A DNA stretch of 64,000 nucleotides from Pleurostoma richardsiae (lineage: Eukaryota; Ascomycota; Sordariomycetes; Calosphaeriales; Pleurostomataceae): positions 62,001-126,000 of the forward strand of contig JANBVO010000021.1 of the NCBI GenBank assembly GCA_030052745.1, read 5' to 3'. Of the stretch, positions 49,158-59,756 are shown in pieces (within the stretch, counting starts at the first letter, position 1; every line of letters begins with the position of its first letter). Position numbers and translations under genes: made by a program. Below the pieces are notes generated by a model, which did not search any database, had not been told where the DNA came from, and worked only from the letters and a program-made list of their open reading frames with translations.

Positions 49158-50223
49158 CTAGTCAAGCCCCTCGGCGGCCGGGGCTTCTACCCTCCTCACG
49201 GCCGGCTTCTTCGCTCCGGCGCCAGCCCCTGCACCGCCTCCGAACAGGCTGCCCATCATGTCCAGCAGCGGGTTGCTCTGCCTTGGCCGCTGGATACCAA
49301 AGTACATTTCGGCGATCATCTCCAGGGCGTCTCCCCACTCGCCGGCCTCGGCAATGTTCGTCGCGTACTTGGCCGTCAGCTGCCTGAAGAGGTCCGGGCT
49401 GCCCTTCTGCACCGCGAGGAGGAGCAAGCCGAGGAAGTTGAGCAGCGGCAGGCTGGGAAACACGTGCAGGTCGGATGAGCCGGAACTGACGTCCTGCACA
49501 CTCAGCCCCTTGTTATCCGCACTCAGCGCGCTGGTGAAGGCTCGGTAGGCGGCATTGGCGGACCGCAGGTTGGCCACCAGCAGGTAGGGGAAGACGGCAC
49601 GGGCGGCGTATAGCGCGGCGGTGTGCGAATCGTCCTCCTTGTACCACTCGTACTCCATGTGCGTCAGGATCTCCGGCGAGTCTCTAGTTCCCAATACCAA
49701 ATGCCTTTCCGCCTCGTATGTCTCGTGTTCTTCTGCATATAGTGACCCCGCGACGTGATGCAGCTCCGGGTCGCCGGCGGGATACTCGCCGAACTTGGCC
49801 GACCATCTGCCCGTTCATCCCTCGTCAGCATCCCCGTGTGCACAAAAGCACAAGACTGCCAGTGGCGAACACTCACGCAATCATGTCCCCGATGAACTTC
49901 TTCCTCGTCGGCTCCTCGGCGTCGAATAGCCGCAGGCAGGTGAGCAGCCGCCCCTTGGCCGTGGCGTCGGGCTTCAGCTCGGCCTGCTCGTAAACGTCCA
50001 CCAGCAGGACGGCCAGGTCGCCGCCGCTGCCGCCTTGCCCCGCGCGGAGCAGGGCCTGCGCGACGCCGGACAGGACATCGATGGCGGCGGGCCAGTTGGC
50101 CGCCTTGGTATACCTCGCGGCAACCACGCGCGTCTGCTGCTGTGCCTCATAGTACTGGCCCTCGGCGATACGCTGCTGCAGCCGCGCAATGATCTTCTCG
50201 ATCTTGTCGGATTTGGCGGCCAT
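49158..50223 (-). CDS. GET4: GET4 tail-anchored protein targeting factor
   Basis: Cytosolic alpha-helical-repeat protein (331 aa) that, with Get5, bridges Sgt2 and the Get3 ATPase to hand tail-anchored proteins to the ER. Exons 50223-49877 and 49806-49158; 70-bp phase-2 intron. Recognisable segments: KIIARLQQRIAEGQYYEAQQ, QTRVVAARYTKAANWPAAID, LLVDVYEQAELKPD, KFIGDMIAWSAKFGEYPAGD (crossing the splice joint), PELHHVAGSLYAEEHETYEA, ERHLVLGTRDSPEILTHMEY, EWYKEDDSHTAALYAARAVF and PLLNFLGLLLLAVQKGSPDL. A Gly/Ala-rich tail (LFGGGAGAGAGAKKP) ends the protein. SNARE TLG1 in this window is the kind of tail-anchored client the pathway serves. Confidence 0.94.
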
Positions 50224-50563
50224 GATGGGTGGTGAGGGTAGAGGGTAGAGAGCGGCCTTATAAGGTGTTCAGTAGTATTTAGGAGGGGTAGCTTCAAAAA
50301 GACCAGATACTGACGCCCAATAAATTGTTTCTAGGTAGGTGGTTAAGATGTCCACTTAGTTTCATGTAGCTTAAGAGGTACTTGTTCGGGTTTAGGCGCT
50401 CGGAAGCGCCAACTGTTCCTAGACCTACGGTACATCTATGCACTATTTGACCTGAAACATCCTAGGCCGCAGTGCTGAGAGGCTGGCCACAGAGTTCCAC
50501 GTGGCTCTACACCAAACTATTTGAGCTTCCGCTCGAGGCGACTAGTGTCAACCGTTAACCCTA
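50224..50563. promoter_or_regulatory. GET4 promoter region and tRNA 5' flank
   Basis: 340 bp between the GET4 start and the tRNA gene. No defined elements recognised. Confidence 0.4.
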
Positions 50564-50645
50564 GCGGCGTTGGTGTAGGGGTAACATAGAAGCTTCCCAT
50601 TCAAATATCCTGCTTCTGCTCCGGGTTCGAGTCCCGGACGCCGCA
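50564..50645 (+). tRNA. tRNA-Gly (anticodon CCC), intron-containing
   Basis: Cloverleaf: acceptor stem GCGGCGT pairs with ACGCCGC, discriminator A at 50645. D arm GGTGTAGGGGTAACAT carries the A box. Anticodon stem GAAGC/GCTTC with loop TT-CCC-A-T; anticodon CCC at 50596-50598. An 11-nt intron (TTCAAATATCC, 50600-50610) sits one base after the anticodon, the standard position for nuclear tRNA introns. T arm CCGGG-TTCGAGT-CCCGG contains the B box. The mature length without CCA is 71 nt, normal for tRNA-Gly. A T7 run at 50681-50687 would terminate Pol III. Confidence 0.93.
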
Positions 50646-51134
50646 TATCGAATGGGCACCCAGAAAACTAGGTGTAATGATTTTTTTGGTTACAATTGAA
50701 CACGGACTTGCATATCTAGTCATGTCCTCTGTGTACTCTTTTTGACAAGCATCTTCAATCCTGTTTCTGGTTGTAATCTGCGTCTTATGTGTGGCTACGG
50801 TCTCCTTGGAATCCAGGCGCATAGGAAGCCAAGCACTGTTCGAGTCTTGCAGACGTATCACAGTATCACATATACCTGCCCAGTTCGATTGCGGCTAGCA
50901 ATTTACAGGAGCCAACTGCCCACATGCTGTGACCCTTTTCCATCCTGAAAGCAAAATAGAATGTGCCGACCGGCAATGCAGAGGCCATGTGGTTCCCAGG
51001 AGCAAGGCCACCGCGGCATATCATCCTCGTAAGTCATACCCGATAAAAGTCCCCTAGCAAAAGCCACCCACCAAGCCTAAACATTCACGCCTGCGATGCA
51101 CCCGAAGGACACGATGCCCTCTACACACATAGGC
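50646..51134. other. tRNA 3' flank and PFK-2 3' flank
   Basis: Contains the T7 Pol III terminator at 50681-50687 and then A/T-rich sequence, presumably the 3' UTR of the phosphofructo-2-kinase gene. Nothing else seen. Confidence 0.5.
50681..50687 (+). terminator. Pol III terminator of tRNA-Gly
   Basis: Run of seven T on the sense strand, 36 nt after the tRNA 3' end; the first T run of more than four after the gene. Confidence 0.75.
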
Positions 51135-53208
51135 CTAGTCCTCGTCGGCGAGCCTATCAGCCACCATCTCCGCTGCCGTATTGATGACCTTCTCGGGCGG
51201 CCGCTGGCCCTCCGCCGGCTCCGCAGGCGACGACAGGCCCGGGATGGGGGTGAGGTTCCCGCTGGGCGGGCCGGGGAACGGGATCCGGATGTCCTCGGGC
51301 GAGCCGGGTACCATCTTGGGGTCGAGACCGGGGATGTGGACGCGCTTGGCCTCGTTCTGGTACGCGGCCGGGATGATCTCGATGATCTCGTCGCGCGGGA
51401 ACTTGAGCTTCGGGATGTCCATGGTGCTGCAGTGCATGAGGTAGGCATACAGCACGCGCAAAACAGACTCGTGCGCGATAATGAGCAAGTCGTTCTGCTC
51501 GCGCTCTAGCTCGAGGATGATAGGCTCGAGGCGTACGGCAAGATCGTGATAGGACTAAAGAGGGTGTAAGCAGTGGAAAAAGTGTGGAGTCGGGAATCCT
51601 GGACGCCTGCAGGGACTCACCTCAGCTCGCGGATATCGGTGATGATAGGGGTCAAGCTCGTGCAGCTCCACCTCCTCCGGATATATAGCGCGGATGGCTC
51701 GCTCCGACAGCTTCTCGCACACGCCAGGGTTGATCTGGCTCATCTGTGGGCGCTGACGGACTCTGAACCCCTTCTCTTTGAGCGGATCGGCCGTCTGAAT
51801 CGTCCGAAGCCTCGTCGAAGTCCAGACCGTCAGGGGCCGCAGGGGAATATCGGCTCCGCCACTATCGATCAACAACTGCCTCTCCTGCTCGCGGTGCTTG
51901 AGCAGCGTGTCGGTCATTTTCGCAGCATATGCACGCCCAGCCTCGGATAAGGGAGCATCTGCTCTGTAGGAATCCTCCTCCGTCGTAGTGCCTGCGCGCA
52001 CGAAGAAGGTTGTGCGTGACTTAATGTGCAAGTTGGTAAGGTAGAAGACGATACGATGCGACAGGTAATTGAAGCTGACGTTGTTGTAGAAGAACGCCTG
52101 GCCTGCGTTGATCATCTTCACGTAGTTGAGCTCATTCTCGTTCATCGTCTCGAAGACGGGGATTTTCATGTCAATGCGCTTCAAATATAGCTTAGCAGCC
52201 TCATCGGGCTCCATGCCCTTGAACTACGGATCTTTAGTGCCTTTCATGGTGGACTCATTTCGCGGGTGATACATACGTCTGGGGAAGAGATCTTTACGTT
52301 CCTCGCATTTTCTCTCAGAATACGCTCGTCATCGACATACGACTCCAGGAATAAGGTCTAGCTGTTGTGTCAGCACATGAATGACCACTTTGGGTGGTTA
52401 TTCTCAACTGTATACCTGAACATCGTGTCTCGCGAACTCTTTTGCAAGGGAGCGACGGCCACTTGCAGTAGGGTTAACCGCATCGTAGATGGCCACCTGC
52501 CCGTTCTCGTGGTTAAGCCAGGCGTAGATGTCCTCACGGCATCTCTTCAGTATTTTCTGCCGAAGCATGACCGAAGCCGGAGACGCATTGGGGAAGAAGT
52601 AGTCCTCGGGCACATTACCACCGGGACCGACTGTAGCACGCCGATAATCTCCAAGATGGAAAATACGAGTCTTGACACCCAACCTGCCACACAGTCAGAG
52701 TGAACAATGTAACACGCATACCTAGGACAATCATACCATTGAAGATAGCGGGCCATTGAAACGCAGATGTGTCTACATTGTGTCAGCGTTGGGTAGTCTC
52801 GCCCAGGGGTAGGCTAGAGGTTACATACGTCTTGCCACGAGCAGGGAGGCCGACCATGACGATCGCTATCCGCCCAGAGTGGAATAGCCGACCTGACATG
52901 GTGCTATAGAGCTGGGCTGGGGCCATGGACTGGTCATCGCTCTGGTCATGGATTCCGTCGATGAAAGTCGAGCTCCGGCGACGGTAGCGCGGCGCGTTGG
53001 CCGCGATCTCGGCAGTCCTACTGCTGTCAGCCGGGAGATCCTCCGAGTCTCCATCATCTAGTTCGGCTTGAGGTGCAAGGCGGAGAGAAGCGGAAGTGGA
53101 AGAGATGGCCAGCTCAGATATTCTCTGGTCAAGGCTCAAAGTCGCTTCACCATCGCCTTGACCCGGCACTCCCTCCATTTCTGTATCTTGAGTGGTGGCA
53201 CTCTGCAT
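51135..53208 (-). CDS. 6-phosphofructo-2-kinase with degenerate phosphatase site
   Basis: PFK-2/FBPase-2 family protein (595 aa) controlling fructose 2,6-bisphosphate, the activator of glycolysis. Exons 53208-52829, 52772-52737 (36 bp), 52683-52416, 52357-52277, 52223-51621, 51554-51135; phases fit. The kinase domain has Walker A MVGLPARGKTHICVSMARYL, LGDYRR, NASPASVMLRQKILKRCRED, AIYDAVNPTASGRR, LFLESYVDDERILRENARNV and FYLTNLHIKSR. The phosphatase half keeps TSTRLRTIQTADPL, NPGVCEKLSERAIRAIYPEE and AHESVLRVLYAYLMH, but the catalytic RHG is VRAGTTTEEDSY: His is replaced by Ala332. It should therefore make but not hydrolyse fructose 2,6-bisphosphate, as in yeast Pfk26. The disordered N-terminus has an RRRSS phosphosite-like motif. 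Start at the first in-frame ATG, 53208. Confidence 0.94.
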
Positions 53209-54791
53209 CTTCTCTTTTCTTCCATGTGATATCACAGAGTCTAAGACTGTGGAGAAAGGAAAGACTGGGAAGCAGGGGCACGCAAAGGAAGAAAGAGATC
53301 TTCTGTGTGCCCCAGCGGATAACGGAAGGTGGGAGATGGAAGGGGAGGAAGGTGGAAGGGGAGTCCAAAGGTGAACTCACAGTAGGGTATCCATGGTGAA
53401 GGACCAGCAAGCTGCGACTTAGCAAGGACTCTTGGAGCCAAAACAGTTCCAAGCCACAGTTCAAGCCGCACCACGAGCCGCAATCTCTCGTCGCGGTTGA
53501 GTCTTGCGTGGACGAGAAAGCACACTGTCCGACGCCTTCAGTGGTTGTGCTCCGACAGCCAAGCAACGACGATGAGGGCCCCGCGGAACTTGAGGGTATA
53601 AAGACACGTGCGATTGCTGATATGCCTGCTGCCGGCTATGATATCAGAGCAGAAAAGGGAGGCATCCAAATATGATCAATGAGGACAAAATCGCGCAGAG
53701 ACAAGCGACGCAAAGGACTTCTATGTCAGTATCTCGGATATCCCATGTGCAATCGGTCGTCTGCAACAAGACCCTCGCTAACTCGTCCCTTCCCGGTTCG
53801 AGCTCGGCAATCTGGCTAGCTTCCCGCCCCAAAGGCTCGCTTTGAAAGTGTGACCGAGGGCTGAAGGAAGCAGTCAGGAGAAGTCGGGATCAGGGGCTCT
53901 CTTTCACACGGCCCGAAAGCTCGAGCTGCAGGTCTAGAGAAGAAGCGTGCCGGTGATCATAGCATATCATCGACGACCTCCATCCAAGTTTGCCTGGCAT
54001 GGAAGGATCCGGCGCGAAGAGACCGGCAGCCGGAAGAGATCTCCACTGATCTCATTACCGTCTCCGTGGGGCCCAAAGAGCGGAGTGGAGCCAGTCAGAG
54101 CGGATTCCCGGTGAGACCTGCTGCGTCAACGCCCAGGAGTTTATTTTAGGGAAGCGGGGGTTATTGTACTCTTACTCAGTACTCTACACGATACCTCTGT
54201 CCTCTGTATGTCTGCTGGGTTACCTAGCTCCAAGTGTACATGTATCATCACCATCACTGTTAGAATAAATAGTGTCAATTACGATATGTGTATTTGCTCT
54301 TGCGAACACATATCATTGAATGACCGTTATCCCATCGTCGAAGGACATATACTCGCATAGTTAGGACTGCCGAAGTAACTTTCGGTCTGACGGCCGAGGC
54401 TTGGAAAACGGTAAGAAGAACCACCCCCACCGTCCGCTTACTCACTAGATATCGAGGTACTCGTGCACGGGCCACTCAGCACCTTCGTTTTCCCGGCTCC
54501 GACTCCTTGTCGTCAGTGGGAGTTGGCCTGGTCGATGCACGGAGCTACCGCGAAATTTTTGGCCCTCAGCTTCCCCATCCATTGTAAAGCGAGCGACAAC
54601 ACAATCCGTCGAGCAAGCACCGCAGCAGCGTCTCTGCTTGACACCCCCCAAGGCCAGGCTTCGTCAGTTGGAGCCCTCTAATTCCCTCTCCCTTCTGACA
54701 CTGCCACCCTCGCCCTCTCGTCAATCCTCCGCCAATCCTGCCAGCCGGATTCTCCCTAGCCTCGCGATATCCTCCTACGCCTTTCGCGACC
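53209..54791. promoter_or_regulatory. Divergent promoter region of PFK-2 and TOM40
   Basis: 1.6 kb head-to-head. The plus strand near 53230-53370 is purine-rich (CT-rich in the PFK-2 sense direction). The TOM40 side (54680-54790) is C/T-rich. No open frame with coding character, no RNA gene seen. Confidence 0.45.
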
Positions 54792-56013
54792 ATGACTTCC
54801 ATATCAGAGCTGCCGCTGGGTTTCCTGCGGAACAACCCCTTGTCAAACAGTGTTGCAGATGCCATCGGCAACTTCCAAGAGCGTCGCGCGAAGCTGGGCC
54901 TGTCGAATCCCGGCACGACTGAGAATCTGGCGAAGGAGGTGCAGCGCGATGTCCTGCTGAACAACTACATGTTCTCGGGCCTGCGGGCCGACCTCACCAA
55001 GGCCTTCAGCTTGTCCCCCTTATTCCAGGTCTCTCACCAGTTTGCATTGGGTGAGCGCCTGAACCCGTACACGTTTGCTGCCCTGTACGGCACGAGCAAG
55101 GTTCGTTGTTTCCCCCTGTTCCGAGATCACCTCCGGCTTAGCCAGCTGCCACGCTCATCGACGTCTTTCTTTTGACTGCAATCTAACTATGGTGCCCATT
55201 AGGTTTTCCTGCAAGGGAACGTTGATAATGAGGGCCAGCTTTCCACGCGCTTCAACTACCGGTGGACTCCCGCCCAGGTCTCGAGGACGCAGTTTTCAAT
55301 TACGGGCACCGGCCAGGATATGGCGCAGTTCGAGCACGAGTTCACTGGCAACGACTTCACCGCCTCTCTCAAGGCCCTCAACCCTTCCTACCTCGAGGGT
55401 GGCCTGACGGGTATCTTCATCGGCAGCTACATGCAGTCAGTGACCCCCAAGCTCGCTGTTGGTCTGGAGGGTATCTGGCAGCGGGCCGGATTGACCCAGG
55501 GTCCTGATACGGCTGTTTCGTACTGCGCGAAGTACAAGAGCGCCGACTGGGCTGCCACCGCTCAGCTGTCCGCCCAGGGTGCCATCAACACGACCTTCTG
55601 GAGGCGGCTGTCCGAGAGGGTACAGGCCGGCATAGACATGACGCTTTCTCTTGCCCCCAGTGCTGGAGGGCTGATGGGTGGTGGCCTGCAGAAGGAGGGT
55701 GTCACGACGTTTGGAGCCAAGTATGACTTCAGGATGTCGACTTTCAGAGCGCAACTGGACTCCAAGGGCAAGCTCAGCTGCCTGCTGGAGAAGCGCGTGG
55801 CCGCCCCGGTCACCATGACCTTTGCCGCTGATGTGGACCATGCCACGGTACAGTCTCCTCCTTTTTGAGGCACGTCGGATGTTGTACTGACCAGTATCCG
55901 TACAGCAACAAGCCAAGATTGGCGTTGGTATCTCGATTGAGGCCGGCGGAGAGGAGCTCCAGGAGCAACAGGAGGCCCTCGGTGCTCAGGGATCCCCCAA
56001 CATCCCCTTTTAA
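54792..56013 (+). CDS. TOM40: TOM40 mitochondrial import channel
   Basis: Beta-barrel pore of the outer mitochondrial membrane TOM complex (353 aa), the entry gate for nuclear-encoded mitochondrial proteins. Exons 54792-55100, 55203-55847, 55906-56013; all introns phase 0. N-terminal helix region with [20 protein letters not shown] and [20 protein letters not shown], then alternating beta strands: [80 protein letters not shown] and so on to [20 protein letters not shown] and [20 protein letters not shown]. The last strand is [14 protein letters not shown], the C-terminal beta signal read by the SAM complex, followed by a short tail ending NIPF. Confidence 0.97.
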
Positions 56014-58404
56014 GAAGCACTGGCTTGGTAGCGAAGGTTATCTTTTGACCGAAATTCCCCGCTCTACTCTCCCGACTTAGTTCTAGCCTACTGCATCTAA
56101 TTAGTGGGACGGCGACGGCGGGCGAGCGTGCTCTCTTCATTTCGGCCAGAGAAACCGGATCTCTTCTTCCCTTGTTTTACTAACGGTCTGGCGATTGAAC
56201 CTCCCATTTCAGTCGATGGTGGTTGCACGGCTCGGCAACGGTCAAAGGGTCTTTGCATACAGCGTACGGACGATAGACATTTTCTCTCTTTTGCCCTCCG
56301 AGCCCTGGAACCCCGGACGATGGCCGCGCAGTTTGACAAAGGAAAACCCTAAAACTGTTTTGCTCCTCCTAGACTGCTCCTGTTCCTCCGCTCAGGCTCC
56401 TGTGCACGAACATGGAAGGGGTGCGGGACTAGGAGGGGGCTTATGTGTATGTATAATAGGAGCGTTGACCGTCAGCGCTCGGTGTCACTTTGGCGACGTC
56501 GTCTGTCGGTACTGGGAGAAGGAGGCGGGCTGGAGACTCGTTGGGCGGTCTCTGTTTTGTCGTTGGACCGAGATGGTCCAGCTGGCATGGCTGTCTGTTG
56601 TAGATATAGCAATGTACGGATGTAAAAAGGAATTGGACGCTGAAATCTCTTAATGTCACTTGTGTGTCCGTCTCCCGAGCTTCCTTCTTTGCCTTCTTGA
56701 GCTATGGTCTCACAGCTCAGACCGACAGCGTACCACCCCCTCCCCTCCACGACTGGTATGTTACGTTTCTTTCAAATGGCATTACAGAGTTTCGGGTTCA
56801 AAAGAAAATTGGTCTTCATCAGCCAGTCCTCGTCAATGCCTTGGTGATGAACAGATTGGGCTGGCAGCATAGTATGACGGACCACGACAGCGCTCAGACA
56901 TCCCAGGCGCCATGATGCCACATCCGCCTGTCGTCGAGGTCAGGTTCAAGGGCCGCGATGAACTGCCGTGAGCCGCCTGTTGTCTCTCGGAGCAGCAGCT
57001 TCCACCTGAATACGGCGGCGACACCAACCTCCTCAGCCCATCCATGTGGTTTCGGGCAATAACCGCAAAACCGGTATCGACCCCAGCGTACTACCCTGTC
57101 GTCGATGCCGAGAAGCCGATCGGCTCGTTTCTCACTCGGGCTCACGCGATGTACGGCCACGGGATGTGGGTGGAAGTATCGAAAATCCACCACGAAGGGA
57201 GAGAAGATAGAGGGTAGGTACGTAAGCCCCATGGCCTATATACATACAAGAGAGACAGACGTTCCGCATGGCATGAGTTGATACAAAGATGGGACAAGAA
57301 TATATGTTGGTGACGGGATCTACGTGTGGGGATCAATTAACATCAGGCCCTGGATATGGACGGAGAGAATCACGGTGAACCCTTCTGCATGGATGGGCAT
57401 GGTCATCGCCGGATGGTGCACGACTGCGGCTAAACACCCGCAACTTCAGCCGGCATGTCTATTTTGGATGCGATCTGGGGAAACAAGCCTTTCAAATATA
57501 TGAATTCCGCTCTGCGATGACGAAGCTCATGCTCTTCTTATTAACTAGTCATCGTGCGCGAGTCCAAGGAGCCCATCGCGGGCGACTGTCGGTCAGAGCC
57601 TCGCACCTGTCTCGTATACGGGAAGACCACCGCGAGCGTAGACCGTACTCTTCTCTCTAGCTTAGAAGAGTTCGCATTATTCATTTAAGCTGCAATGCTC
57701 ATATTGTTATTCCGCTCGCGGGCGATAGAGCACCACCCGGCCCTGAACTGGAGAGCGTGTCCTTTACGGGAGCTTTCAATGCAGTAGTAGGTCACAATGT
57801 TGCGACATGTCGTCAAGATGGCGAGCCTACACTGATCTACTCATTACCGACAATTTGGTCAGGATAGTCAAGACCGCTTTAACCGTCACCAGCAAGGATC
57901 AAATCTTGTCGGTTTGACTTGACGATCTGATAGGCACGTCTCAATATCGAGAGGTCCCTCCATCTAATCTGTCAGGTGGATAATTGTTGACAGAAGAGGA
58001 AGATCTCTAACCTCCGGGATTGGACTATGCCGCTGTGACAGTGCCGTCTGCCGGACTCTGGCCCTTCACTTCAAGATAGCATACTAAGATCACGCCCAGG
58101 ATCAGCAGCATCACGGCCAGGGAACAACAATATGAACGGCTTGTGTAAACAAGTAGCTCCCTTCTTCCATATTATCACTCATCTATCCGACTCCTCACGT
58201 CGTCGTAAGCTCTTCTGTTACAAGGACTGATATAGCAGCCGACTTCGATGTCCAGCTTTGTAGCTATAAGAGAATCGCATGCCAGCCTTGGCCTGGGAAG
58301 AAGCTGACTGTAGTCCCCAGCCGTGTTCCCGTCCCCGGTTCTTCTTCTGCTGTAATAGGATCTTGAAGGGCTCACTGACCTGACGACGTCGATAACTTCT
58401 CATC
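56014..58404. other. 2.4-kb region between TOM40 and the repeat-exon gene
   Basis: TOM40 3' UTR on the left and the upstream region of the repeat-exon gene on the right. Open frames are short and without domain content. Around 57240-58200 the base composition drops towards A/T compared with neighbours, as expected of a long regulatory region. A TATAAG lies at 58265-58270. Confidence 0.45.
58265..58270 (+). promoter_or_regulatory. Possible TATA box of the repeat-exon gene
   Basis: CTATAAGAG about 135 bp before the ATG at 58405, a plausible position for a regulated secreted-protein gene. Evidence is sequence and distance only. Confidence 0.4.
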
Positions 58405-59618
58405 ATGGCAGCCAAGCTTCTACTGACCGCCCTCCTCCTCGGCACCAGCGTGCTGGGTCGCGCTCTCCCGGACTCCACCACCGATGTTGTCCAAGAGGAT
58501 CGTGCTGCCGTTGTAGTGGGTTCTAGTCGTGACCACCGGTTTCTCCTTGTCAGGGGCTAATATTAGTGCGTGTAGAGCGGCGAGGTCATCGAGTTGCCAA
58601 GGCGGGAGATTGTGGACATACTCCCTCGCGATGACGCCGATGTGGAGGACGCGGACGACGATGACAAGTTCAAAAAGCGTACGCTCGGTCCCCACCAACG
58701 CGACAGCCCATGACTGATGGTCCCTCGTAGCCTTCCCCTTCCATAAGAAGAAGAAGTTCCCCCACAAGCCTCACTTCCCGCGCGACGTCGCCGATGAGGA
58801 CTCGACCGATGCGACAGATGACGAGGACAAGTTCAAGAAACGTATGCTCAACCCATTGTGGCTGGAGGAATACTTGGCGCTGATTTCTCCTTTCCAAAGC
58901 CTTCCCTTTCCACAAGAAGAAGCCCCATCATAAGCCGCACTTTCCTCGCGATGAGGCCGACGAGGATGACACGGACAGTGACGACAAGAAGAAGCGTGGG
59001 TTTCATGTCCAACCCGGCACAATATCTAGTGACTGACATTGCGTACCCCAGCCTTCCCCTTCCACAAGAAGAAGCCGCATCACAAGCCCCATTTCCCTCG
59101 CGACGTAGCTGAGGACGAGTCCGCTGAGACTGCGGATGACGACGACAAGTTCAAGAAACGCAAGTTCAGCCCGTTAACTCCCATAAACTTGTGTGCGAGA
59201 GCTAACAGGGCCGTTAATCAACAGCCTTCCCCTTCCACAAGAAGAAGAAGTTCCATCCCAAGCCGCCGCACTTCCCGCGCGACGTCGCCGAGGAAGACTC
59301 CGCCGACACCGTTGAGGCAGCTGACGAGGGTGACAAGTTCAAGAAACGTAGGCCTCACGCTCTCAGAGAGTGCTAAAAAGCCAAGGAACTGATGAATGCC
59401 TCTTGATGCAGCTTTCCCGCACAAGAAGCACAAGTTCCACCCCAAGCCTCACTTCCCCCGCGATCACGCCGATGCCGACGCCGCAGACGATGAGGACAAG
59501 TTCAAGAAGCGTATGATACAACCTCCCTTTTGTGTCTTAGAAGCAGTCTCTCGCTAACATGACCGCGATAGCGTGGCATCACCACAAGGGCAAGAAGGGC
59601 AAGTGGCATCCGTTCTGA
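58405..59618 (+). CDS. Secreted His/Lys/Pro-rich protein of tandem duplicated exons
   Basis: Unrecognised family. Eight exons join to 265 residues: 58405-58515, 58576-58678, 58731-58841, 58900-58995, 59052-59159, 59225-59347, 59412-59510, 59572-59618. Exon 1 gives a signal peptide (MAAKLLLTALLLGTSVLGRA) and pro-like region. Exon 2 (SGEVIELPRREIVDILPRD, then acidic, ending DDDDKFKK) resembles the second half of a repeat. Exons 3-7 each encode one repeat of 37, 32, 36, 41 and 33 residues: a basic block such as PFPFHKKKPHHKPHFPRD followed by an acidic block such as VAEDESAETADDDDKFKK. Exon 8 is a basic end (PWHHHKGKKGKWHPF). Introns 2-7 are all phase 1, so repeat exons are interchangeable modules. 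Intron 5 begins with GC. Options: a Kex2-processed peptide precursor, a metal-binding or antimicrobial secreted protein, or a charge-patterned wall protein. No Cys at all. Splicing is inferred. Confidence 0.8.
58731..59510 (+). repeat. Five tandem exon-intron repeats
   Basis: Five copies of a unit of about 150-190 bp made of one coding exon (111, 96, 108, 123 and 99 bp) plus the following intron (about 56-65 bp). Exons are clearly similar in sequence (CTTCCCCTTCCACAAGAAGA-type openings, GACAAGTTCAAGAA-type endings). Introns have diverged more, though openings such as GTATGCTCAACCC and GTATGATACAACC still look alike. Duplication included the introns. Confidence 0.85.
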
Positions 59619-59734
59619 GAACCTCTCAGGACCGCCTGTGGGTCACGGTCAGAGTCGCTTGCATATACCTGTCATCCCGTCAGGAGACTCACCAGGTGCG
59701 AGGAGGTTACCAAAAGTCGTTGACCGCCGCTCGC

Positions 59735-59756
59735 TTTTTTTTTTTTTTTTTTTTTT
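59735..59756 (+). repeat. 22-bp poly-T tract
   Basis: Uninterrupted run of 22 T about 117 bp after the stop codon of the repeat-exon gene. Could be a simple microsatellite; no SINE or retroposed sequence is recognisable next to it, and no target-site duplication was seen. Confidence 0.9.

Noticed and set aside
53790-53805. GGTTCGAG resembling a tRNA B box
   Set aside because: The two last C residues of the B box are missing and no acceptor or anticodon stem can be formed around it.
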